DNA of 38,502 nucleotides, taken from NCBI GenBank assembly GCA_030537765.1, contig JAUNVH010000006.1, positions 21,852-60,353 on the forward strand. The letters run 5' to 3'. This document shows positions 16,183 through 22,426 of this stretch, piece after piece. The first letter of the stretch is position 1, and each line of letters opens with the position of its first letter. This stretch comes from Tissierellia bacterium (GTDB taxonomy: Bacteria; Bacillota; Clostridia; Tissierellales; Peptoniphilaceae). A program made the translations under genes and the position numbers. The notes beneath the pieces are model-generated. The model was not told the DNA's origin, made no database searches, and saw only the letters and a program-made list of their open reading frames with translations.

Positions 16183-16842
16183 ATGAATAAAAACATTTTG
16201 AGATTTATAAAACGTGTATTAAAATTGCAAATAGGTTTTATGCTGATTGCTTTGGGCACTGTGTTTGCGTTAAAATCAAATTTAGGTCTAAATTCCTGGG
16301 GGATTTTGCACGAAGGCTTATCAAAACAACTTGGCATAAGTTTTGGGCGCGCAACACAATTGGTGGGCTTAATACTGATTACAATCAATGCAATTTTAGG
16401 CATGTGGCCAGGAATTGGAACAGTTATAAATATGATATGTATAGGCTTATATACTGATCTTTTTATTTTTCTATTGGCCAATTTTACTTTCAACACTTTT
16501 ATAAGTAGATTGCTAATTTTATTATGTGGACTTATATTTATAGGCTTTGGTTCGGCTCATTATATTACTGTGAAGATGGGAACTGGGCCAAGAGATGGCT
16601 TAACACTTACCTTGACAAAACTTTCAGGCCTTAAAGTTAGCATTGTGAGAATTATTTTGGAAGTAACTGCTATAATCTTAGGTTATTTAATGGGAGGAAC
16701 TTTTGGCATAGGCACATTCTTATCCGGCGCATTAAGTGGACCAATCTTAGGGAAATCACTTGAAATTTTAAAATACGATCCAAAAGTTGAAAAACAGGAA
16801 AATGCAAGAGATACAATTAATTCCATATTAGGAAAGAATTAG
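16183..16842 (+). CDS. YczE/YyaS/YitT-family integral membrane protein
   Basis: A 219-residue protein with about five membrane helices. The start FIKRVLKLQIGFMLIALGTV, and the repeated small-residue loops SNLGLNSWGILHEGLS (about 30-45) and VKMGTGPRDGLTLTLTKL (about 129-146), are typical of the YczE/YitT membrane family, whose biochemical role is unknown. It is separated from the phosphatase gene by nine bases with its own GAGGACAG ribosome site, and the operon terminator follows its stop. Operon membership suggests a role linked to corrinoids or cobalt, for example uptake, but the sequence does not show it. Confidence 0.8.
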   Translation: MNKNILRFIKRVLKLQIGFMLIALGTVFALKSNLGLNSWGILHEGLSKQLGISFGRATQLVGLILITINAILGMWPGIGTVINMICIGLYTDLFIFLLANFTFNTFISRLLILLCGLIFIGFGSAHYITVKMGTGPRDGLTLTLTKLSGLKVSIVRIILEVTAIILGYLMGGTFGIGTFLSGALSGPILGKSLEILKYDPKVEKQENARDTINSILGKN

Positions 16843-16872
16843 GAGAGGGAACAAGCCTCTCCTTAATTATTT
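16841..16872. terminator. Terminator at the end of the cobalamin operon
   Basis: A perfect 8-bp stem, AGGAGAGG (16841-16848) with CCTCTCCT (16856-16863), overlapping the stop of the last gene. A T-rich but broken tail follows on the plus strand. It lies between convergent genes and may also serve the minus-strand lipoprotein gene. Confidence 0.7.
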
Positions 16873-17964
16873 TAAAACTTCAGTCGCCGTACCGTTTTTT
16901 AAAACGATACTATAATCGATTAAACCATAGATATTTTCGCCATTCATAGTCAAAGGAATTTTTCTCATATCAAAGAAAACAAATTGCTCATCTTTTTCTA
17001 AAGCTTTTTTAATTATTAGCGAATCTTTTGAGAACATAGAATTTAAATCCATTATGCTACCGTCGGCATTCATATATTTAGAATCAAAATAAAAGATTAA
17101 ACCGATAAGCAATTTATCTTTAAATTGTTCATCTTTTGAAACTAAGTCTTTAAAATTATGCTCAGAATTTGGATTGTTAAGATTTAATACATGGCTACCG
17201 CCTAAAAGACAAAGAGTTTTAATTTTGGGATCTACAAATCTTTTAAATAATTCATACATAGCAAAATCTCTATTTTTATCGCCTTTAGGATTTTTCAAAA
17301 GAGCTTCGACACCTTGAGCAATTTTTATTACATCTTCATTCATTTTCTTATCTGAATCTAAATCTTTTGTTTTATTCACAAAGCTTTCTAAACTCTTTAT
17401 TAGACTATCAATATCTTTAGCCGAATTGATATTTTCAATATCAGATAAAAAACGTTCATCATTTAAAGTCTCCAATGCCAATATAATATTCTCGATAACA
17501 AAGTCTTGATCGATGCCGATAATTTCTATATCTTTATTAGAATCTGATATCTTTTTTATATTTTGATATAGCTTTATAGACTCTTTCGTGTGAATAAAAG
17601 TACCTTTGCTATTTTCAAAAACTTTATAGAGCAAATCATCATCGCGAGTTTTCAAATAATTATTTAGCATAAAAGCATAAGCTGGGGAATATTCGACGAC
17701 TAAATTTAATTTTTTTGTTTCAATAGAATTTATAATATCTAAAACTATATCAAAGTTTTCTGAAACGCCATGATGTTCTCCCAAAATAATTATATTTTTA
17801 TCGTTCATGTTTTCTAAAAGAGTATCGATATTTTCAATATATCCATCGTCTATAAGCTGCTCAAAATCTAAATTGTCTTCGACCAATTCTGTATGAGAAT
17901 TGCCACATGCTGTGAAAAATAATGAAAATATTAAAGCCAATACTAATAAATTAAATTTTTTCAT
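16867..17964 (-). CDS. Lipoprotein with an EreA/ChaN-like domain
   Basis: A 365-residue predicted surface lipoprotein: MKKF, then a hydrophobic run ending in FFTACG, with C20 the acylated cysteine. The mature part has NIIILGEHHGVSENFD (about 59-74), LVVEYSPAYAFML, IEIIGIDQDF and LLGGSHVLNL. This arrangement of a GExxHG motif, a second glutamate, GID and a late histidine resembles the erythromycin-esterase/ChaN-type fold. Those proteins bind metal or haem or act as hydrolases; no activity can be assigned here. I chose the ATG at 17964 since it gives a clean signal peptide; a TTG at 17976 adds four residues. It is the last gene of the padR operon, 12 bases after the DUF2812 gene. Confidence 0.72.
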   Translation of the reverse strand: MKKFNLLVLALIFSLFFTACGNSHTELVEDNLDFEQLIDDGYIENIDTLLENMNDKNIIILGEHHGVSENFDIVLDIINSIETKKLNLVVEYSPAYAFMLNNYLKTRDDDLLYKVFENSKGTFIHTKESIKLYQNIKKISDSNKDIEIIGIDQDFVIENIILALETLNDERFLSDIENINSAKDIDSLIKSLESFVNKTKDLDSDKKMNEDVIKIAQGVEALLKNPKGDKNRDFAMYELFKRFVDPKIKTLCLLGGSHVLNLNNPNSEHNFKDLVSKDEQFKDKLLIGLIFYFDSKYMNADGSIMDLNSMFSKDSLIIKKALEKDEQFVFFDMRKIPLTMNGENIYGLIDYSIVLKNGTATEVLK

Positions 17965-17976
17965 AAAAATCACCAA

Positions 17977-18588
17977 TCATTTCAAATTTGAAATTTTTTT
18001 ACTCAAGATATAGATAAAATAGATTGAATAAATTCCAAGCAAAGACAATACAACAATCCACATAATCTGCTTAATATTAGTGAGTATTTCAGGTTTAAAT
18101 GGGCCAAAAATCCAAAAGGCCGCTCCAATTACTAGCGCTAAAATATAGATAAAACTTCGCCTTTTTAATCTCAGATTTTCCAATTCACTTTCTCGGGAAG
18201 TAAATAGCTCAAAATCAGTTTCGCCTTTTTTACTCTCGATTATTAAAATTTCTTTATTTATCATGCCAGGGCTTGTGGCAATCATGCCTGTGCCTTTGGC
18301 ATAAGGTCTAATTTTAACTCTTCCAAAACTAAATTGCCCAAGATTTAATTGCAAATTGAAATATCTATATCCCATTTCATCTAAGAATTGCTGATAATTT
18401 AAGCGCTCTTTATTGCTCATATAACCGATATATTGAACTTTGTAATAATAGTTTTCATCTGTTTTTTGAAAATCATATATCGTCGATAATAAATCTACAC
18501 TGCGAAGCCTAAAGCCCGATTGGGCAATCTTATTTAACCATTTTTCCCTAGAGTCGAATGGATCTAAAAATAGTTTAAACTTTTTCAT
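17977..18588 (-). CDS. DUF2812 domain membrane protein
   Basis: A 203-residue protein starting MKKFKLFLDPFDSREKWLNK. The N-terminal ~120 residues form a soluble domain with the REKWLNKIAQSGFRL and YYYKVQYIGY patterns of DUF2812. Two membrane helices follow near 142-165 and 175-198 with a short KK-rich tail. Proteins of this type usually sit beside a PadR regulator, as here, but their function is not known. The ATG at 18588 is six bases after GGAGG and overlaps the end of padR by 14 bases in another frame; an in-frame ATG at 18615 lies deeper inside padR and has no ribosome site. Confidence 0.78.
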   Translation of the reverse strand: MKKFKLFLDPFDSREKWLNKIAQSGFRLRSVDLLSTIYDFQKTDENYYYKVQYIGYMSNKERLNYQQFLDEMGYRYFNLQLNLGQFSFGRVKIRPYAKGTGMIATSPGMINKEILIIESKKGETDFELFTSRESELENLRLKRRSFIYILALVIGAAFWIFGPFKPEILTNIKQIMWIVVLSLLGIYSIYFIYILSKKISNLK

Positions 18589-18901
18589 TGTTTTCCTCCA
18601 ATTGTCTATTTGCAATCTTTAAAACTTGATTCATGCGCGAGATTTCGGCCTTGAGATTCATAAGCCCAAGTTCAGTAATTATATATTCTTTCTTGCGATC
18701 ATTTTTATCTTTTGGCAAAGGCTCAATCCATTTTTTCTTCGCCAAATTATTGATTGCGCCATATAATGTACCGGGGCCAAATTTAACTCTGCCATCAGTC
18801 TCTCTTTCTACAAATTGTTGTACACCATATCCGTGATTAGCTTTTATCATTGAAAGTAAAACTAAATACACAGTTTCAGTCAATGGTATTTCAATTTTCA
18901 T
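18575..18901 (-). CDS. PadR-family transcriptional regulator
   Basis: A 108-residue winged-helix regulator of the short PadR-like type. Landmarks are ETVYLVLLSMIKANHGYGVQ (about 9-28), KFGPGTLYGAINNLAKKKWI (about 40-59, recognition helix and wing) and KKEYIITELGLMNL. A short helical tail for dimerisation follows. It is the first gene of a three-gene operon with DUF2812 and the lipoprotein. Its promoter is flanked by two palindromes that are good candidates for its own operator, so autoregulation is likely. The effector cannot be told. Confidence 0.88.
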   Translation of the reverse strand: MKIEIPLTETVYLVLLSMIKANHGYGVQQFVERETDGRVKFGPGTLYGAINNLAKKKWIEPLPKDKNDRKKEYIITELGLMNLKAEISRMNQVLKIANRQLEENNEKV

Positions 18902-18917
18902 AATCTCACCTCTATAC

Positions 18918-18930
18918 TACGTCTGACGTA
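18918..18930 (-). promoter_or_regulatory. Palindromic operator candidate downstream of the padR -10
   Basis: TACGTC-T-GACGTA is a perfect palindrome around one central base. It lies between the -10 (18939-18944) and the padR start at 18901, close to the predicted transcription start, where a bound repressor would block transcription. Confidence 0.5.
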
Positions 18931-18938
18931 TTAAGTTT

Positions 18939-18967
18939 ATTATAAATCGCAAACTACTACGTGTCAA
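18939..18967 (-). promoter_or_regulatory. Perfect consensus promoter of the padR operon
   Basis: On the minus strand: TTGACA (18967-18962), exactly 17 bases, then TATAAT (18944-18939). Both hexamers equal the housekeeping consensus, unusual even in this window. A promoter of this strength in front of a regulator normally implies tight repression. Confidence 0.85.
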
Positions 18968-18977
18968 GTAGTAGTTT
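18951..18977 (-). repeat. Inverted repeat over the padR -35 box
   Basis: AAACTACTAC (18951-18960) and GTAGTAGTTT (18968-18977) are perfect inverted arms around a 7-base centre. The centre and left arm cover the -35 box and part of the spacer. With the palindrome at 18918-18930 it shares the element TACTACGT/ACGTAGTA, which fits a PadR operator. Confidence 0.6.
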
Positions 18978-19009
18978 TGAAAAATTCTAAACTTTCATAC
19001 TTTTCGTAA

Positions 19010-19025
19010 GTGAAAATGATTTCAC
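19010..19025 (+). repeat. Short inverted repeat upstream of the lrp-type gene
   Basis: GTGAAA-ATGA-TTTCAC, extended by TTTC and GAAA on the outside with a small bulge. It is about 100 bases before the promoter at 19126-19154. It could be a weak terminator or a regulator site; there is no T run. Confidence 0.25.
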
Positions 19026-19125
19026 GAAATGTAAGATGAAAAATTACGCATAGTAAAATAAATAGAACAAATAGATTATATAATAGTTAAAATAATTACT
19101 ATATGTATAAAAGCAGGCTGGTTCA

Positions 19126-19154
19126 TTGTTTATATTCTTACTATAAGTTATAAT
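19126..19154 (+). promoter_or_regulatory. Promoter of the lrp-pruA operon
   Basis: TTGTTT (19126-19131), 17 bases and a perfect TATAAT (19149-19154), 22 bases before the ATG at 19176. Confidence 0.6.
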
Positions 19155-19175
19155 TAACTTGAAAAGAGGTGTGAA

Positions 19176-19655
19176 ATGAAATTTGATTTGACGACTTTAA
19201 AAATCCTGAGCAGATTACTAAAAGATGGTCGTGCAACCCATCAATCGTTAGCTGAGGAATTAAATTTTTCCAGACCGGCAATTCATCAAAGGGTCAATAA
19301 ATTGGAAGAAGAGGGGGTTATTAAAGGATATAAGGCCGATGTGGACTTTCATAAAGTTGGGCTTACGATCGATGCATTTATGCTTGTCAATATGCATACT
19401 TTAAATTACAATAAAGTAATTTCTAAGATTATGTCTTTTTCGCAAGAGGGAATCTTTATTGAAGAAGTTTTCAGAATTACTGGTGAAAAATGTATTCTCG
19501 TCAGATTGAAAACTTCATCCTCAGATAGATTGCGGCAACTTCACGACCATATGTTAAATCTGAAAGGAATTTCCGAAACTAATACTATGCTCGTATTGCA
19601 GACAGAATCGAACGATTTTAATGAAAATTTTGTTGAAAATAATATTGAAAAATAA
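19176..19655 (+). CDS. Lrp/AsnC-family transcriptional regulator
   Basis: A 159-residue regulator with an N-terminal helix-turn-helix (LKDGRATHQSLAEELNFSRP, then AIHQRVNKLEEEGVIKGYKA, about 17-56). A C-terminal RAM/ligand domain follows (FMLVNMHTL, EVFRITGEKCILVRLKTSS). Lrp-type proteins beside catabolic genes usually sense the amino acid that is degraded. It is 28 bases upstream of pruA on the same strand with no terminator between, so the two are likely co-transcribed. Proline, hydroxyproline, P5C or glutamate are candidate ligands; this is inference. Confidence 0.88.
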   Translation: MKFDLTTLKILSRLLKDGRATHQSLAEELNFSRPAIHQRVNKLEEEGVIKGYKADVDFHKVGLTIDAFMLVNMHTLNYNKVISKIMSFSQEGIFIEEVFRITGEKCILVRLKTSSSDRLRQLHDHMLNLKGISETNTMLVLQTESNDFNENFVENNIEK

Positions 19656-19683
19656 TGAATTATAAATATAGGAGGAATAAATT

Positions 19684-21279
19684 ATGAGAAATTCATGTCC
19701 AAATGTTTTACCTTTCAAGAATGAGAAAATTGTAAACTATACTAAGGATAGCGCAGAATATAAGAGCTTAATGGCCGAATATGAGCGCATGGAAAATGAT
19801 ATGCTAGAAATCCCAGTCATAATTGGGGGAGAAAGAATTTATACTGGAAATACTGCAGAATGTAGAGTTCCGCATGATAATAAAAAAGTTATTGCAAAAT
19901 ATCATCTTGCAGGCGAAAAGGAAGCAAAACTTGCAATTGAAAAAGCACTTCTTGCTCGCGAAAAATGGAGCAAATTAGATTGGGACGAAAGAGTTTCCAT
20001 ATTTATGAGAGCGGCAGCTTTGGCAGCAGGCCCATGGAGAGATAAATTAAATGCCGCCACAATGCTCAGTCAATCAAAGACTTATAAGCAAGCCGAAATC
20101 GATAGTGCAGCAGAGCTTGTAGACTTTTTCAGAAGCAATTCGGCACTGCTTTCAAAAATTTATAGAGATCAACCTCTAAGCACCGAAGGCGTATGGAATA
20201 GACTTAGCTATAGACCACTTGAAGGCTTTGTATTTGCAGTTACTCCATTTAACTTTACATCTATTTGCGCAAATCTACCTTCAGCACCAGCTGAAGCGGG
20301 CAATGTTGCAATTTGGAAACCTTCATCATCTGCAGTCTATTCAAACTATATAGTTTATGAACTTCTTGAAGCCGCAGGACTTCCAGCAGGCGTTATCAAT
20401 TTCTTGCCCGGAAAGAGCAGTGTGCTTGGAGATATTATTTTGAAAAATGAAAATTTAGCTGCGATTCATTTCACAGGCTCGACAGAAACTTTCCAAAATA
20501 TGTTCAGAGTCGTTGGCGAAAATATTTCAAATTATAAAACATTCCCAAGACTTGTTGGTGAAACAGGAGGAAAGAATTTTGTATTGGCACATGAAACGGC
20601 CGATGTAAAAATTTTGGCTAGAGCTTTGAGAGACGGAGCATTTGAATATCAAGGTCAAAAATGTAGCGCCGCATCGAGGGCCTATATTCCAAAAACTATG
20701 TGGGAAGAATTAAAAACTGTATTATTCGAAGATATGAAAAAAGTAAAGGTCGGTAAAGTTTCAGAGTTCGATACTTTTATGGGAGCCGTTATTGACAAGG
20801 CCGCATACGATTCAATTACAGAATATATAGATTATGCAAAAGCGGCAGACGATGCAGAAATTATTTATGGTGGAGAATATTCAGACGAATCTGGTTATTT
20901 TATAGATCCGACAATAATTTTAACTACAAATCCTCATTTTAAGACAATGGAAGAAGAAATCTTTGGACCAGTTTTAACAGTCTATCTATATGATGCAAAT
21001 GAATTTGACGAAGTTTTAGAATTGGTAGACAAGACTTCAATCTATGGCTTAACAGGTTCAATTTTTGCAGAATGTAGATATGCAATCGATAAAGCTTCAA
21101 AGGCTTTAGAAAATGCAGCAGGCAATTTTTATGTCAATGTAAGACCAACTGGTGCCATTGTTGGGCAGCAACCATTTGGTGGCGCAAGACTGTCTGGCAC
21201 AAATGACAAGGCAGGAGCAATAAACAATATGACAAGATGGCTAAGCCCAAGAGTTGTCAAAGAAGAGTTTTTAAAATAA
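19684..21279 (+). CDS. pruA: L-glutamate gamma-semialdehyde (P5C) dehydrogenase
   Basis: Oxidises P5C/glutamate semialdehyde to glutamate with NAD+. The 531 residues are of the length of the ALDH4A1-like single-function group. Visible parts are EIPVIIGGERIYTGNT near residues 39-54, VTPFNFTSICANLPSAPAEA, the NAD-domain FTGST, catalytic glutamate in RLVGETGGKNFV (about 293-304), nucleophilic cysteine in EYQGQKCSAASRAYIP (about 318-333), EEEIFGPVLTVYLYD and QQPFGGARLSGTNDKAG. No proline dehydrogenase domain is fused. AGGAGG precedes the ATG. Together with HypD downstream it gives hydroxyproline to glutamate; the usual partner P5C reductase is not in the window. Confidence 0.92.
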   Translation: MRNSCPNVLPFKNEKIVNYTKDSAEYKSLMAEYERMENDMLEIPVIIGGERIYTGNTAECRVPHDNKKVIAKYHLAGEKEAKLAIEKALLAREKWSKLDWDERVSIFMRAAALAAGPWRDKLNAATMLSQSKTYKQAEIDSAAELVDFFRSNSALLSKIYRDQPLSTEGVWNRLSYRPLEGFVFAVTPFNFTSICANLPSAPAEAGNVAIWKPSSSAVYSNYIVYELLEAAGLPAGVINFLPGKSSVLGDIILKNENLAAIHFTGSTETFQNMFRVVGENISNYKTFPRLVGETGGKNFVLAHETADVKILARALRDGAFEYQGQKCSAASRAYIPKTMWEELKTVLFEDMKKVKVGKVSEFDTFMGAVIDKAAYDSITEYIDYAKAADDAEIIYGGEYSDESGYFIDPTIILTTNPHFKTMEEEIFGPVLTVYLYDANEFDEVLELVDKTSIYGLTGSIFAECRYAIDKASKALENAAGNFYVNVRPTGAIVGQQPFGGARLSGTNDKAGAINNMTRWLSPRVVKEEFLK

Positions 21280-21289
21280 GATTATATTT

Positions 21290-21323
21290 AAGGCAAAGAG
21301 AAAAACTTTAGTCTCTTTGCCTT
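21290..21323 (+). terminator. Hairpin after pruA
   Basis: A perfect 12-bp stem, AAGGCAAAGAGA (21290-21301) with TCTCTTTGCCTT (21312-21323), and a 10-base loop. It lacks a T run, so it may be a less typical terminator or an mRNA-protecting hairpin. Confidence 0.6.
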
Positions 21324-21403
21324 ACTAATAGTAAATAAAAGTTCTATAAAATGGGCCCGCAAACTGTGCCAAAGATACTATTTGAACGACTTTGTTAAAT
21401 CTA

Positions 21404-21432
21404 TTGAAATTAGGTACAGTTTATTATACTAT
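21404..21432 (+). promoter_or_regulatory. Promoter of the hydroxyproline dehydratase operon
   Basis: TTGAAA (21404-21409), 17 bases and TACTAT (21427-21432), giving a leader of about 50 bases before the activase ATG at 21488. No known riboswitch motif is visible in that leader. Confidence 0.55.
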
Positions 21433-21487
21433 CACTATATAGAGAGGTCATAAATACGAACTTTTATGCTGAAAATCGGGTGAGATC

Positions 21488-22399
21488 ATGAAGCAGAAAG
21501 TAGGAAATGTTTTTAATATTCAAAAGTATTCTATTCACGATGGCCCTGGAATAAGAACTACAATTTTTTTAAAAGGTTGTCCCTTATCTTGTTTTTGGTG
21601 TCACAATCCGGAGAGTTTATCTTCAAAACCGCAATTGAGTATAAATAGAGAAAAATGCGTCCTATGTGGAAGATGCGTTGAGGTTTGTCCAAATAATGCA
21701 TTGGAAATTACAGACGAAAAGCTCGTTTTAGACAAGGCTAAATGTAAATTATGTGGCGAATGTGAAAATGTTTGCTTATATAATGCAATTGAAATAGTTG
21801 GAAAGCCGATGACTGTCGAAGATATAATGCGAGAAATAGACAAAGATGCAGTGTTTTATGAAGTCTCAAATGGAGGCGTGACATTTTCGGGCGGAGAGCC
21901 TTTAATGCAAGCTGACTTTTTAGAAGCATTATTAAAAGAATGTAAACAGAGAAATTATCACACGACCATTGACACAAGTGGAATGGCAAAATGGGAGAAT
22001 ATTGAAAAAGTAGCACAATATACTGATTTATTTATGTATGATTTGAAATCCATCAATGAAGAAAAACATAAAAAATTTATTGGTGCTTCAAATAAATTGA
22101 TTTTGGAGAATTTAAAAAAGCTTAGCAAATTGGGAGTTGAAATCTATATCAGATTGCCCTTGGTTCGCGGAGTAAATGACTCCATAAAAGATATCGAAGA
22201 CGTAATAACGACGATAAGAGAACTTGATAATATTAGTCAAGTAAATCTCTTAGAATATCACAGCATGGGTAGCGAAAAATATGCGCGCCTAGATATGGAT
22301 TACAAAATGAAAGGCGACGAAAACTTAGGTCGCATGAGAATTGAAGAAATTCAAAAACTGTTCATTGAAAATGGATTTAAAACTGTCATTGGGGGATGA
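21488..22399 (+). CDS. Glycyl-radical enzyme activating enzyme (radical SAM), HypD activase
   Basis: Generates the glycyl radical on the partner enzyme HypD. The 303 residues start with the activase signature SIHDGPGIRTTIFLKGCPLS, whose CxxxCxxC cluster motif is CPLSCFWC at about 31-38. An inserted two-cluster ferredoxin domain follows: CVLCGRCVEVCP (about 57-68) and CKLCGECENVC (about 84-94), each CxxCxxCxxxC. GGVTFSGGEPLMQADF and LVRGVNDS are further family landmarks. The two extra clusters mark the activases of HypD, choline TMA-lyase and related enzymes rather than PflA or NrdG. It starts 27 bases ahead of the hypD start region. It must act without oxygen. Confidence 0.93.
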   Translation: MKQKVGNVFNIQKYSIHDGPGIRTTIFLKGCPLSCFWCHNPESLSSKPQLSINREKCVLCGRCVEVCPNNALEITDEKLVLDKAKCKLCGECENVCLYNAIEIVGKPMTVEDIMREIDKDAVFYEVSNGGVTFSGGEPLMQADFLEALLKECKQRNYHTTIDTSGMAKWENIEKVAQYTDLFMYDLKSINEEKHKKFIGASNKLILENLKKLSKLGVEIYIRLPLVRGVNDSIKDIEDVITTIRELDNISQVNLLEYHSMGSEKYARLDMDYKMKGDENLGRMRIEEIQKLFIENGFKTVIGG

Positions 22400-22426
22400 C
22401 ATCAAAAGAAAAGAGGAGTGATAATT

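Noticed and set aside
21324..21487. Possible riboswitch or structured leader before the HypD activase gene
   Set aside because: The stretch contains a promoter and a leader of about 50 bases, but no motif of a known amino-acid or SAM riboswitch and no terminator hairpin near the start codon.
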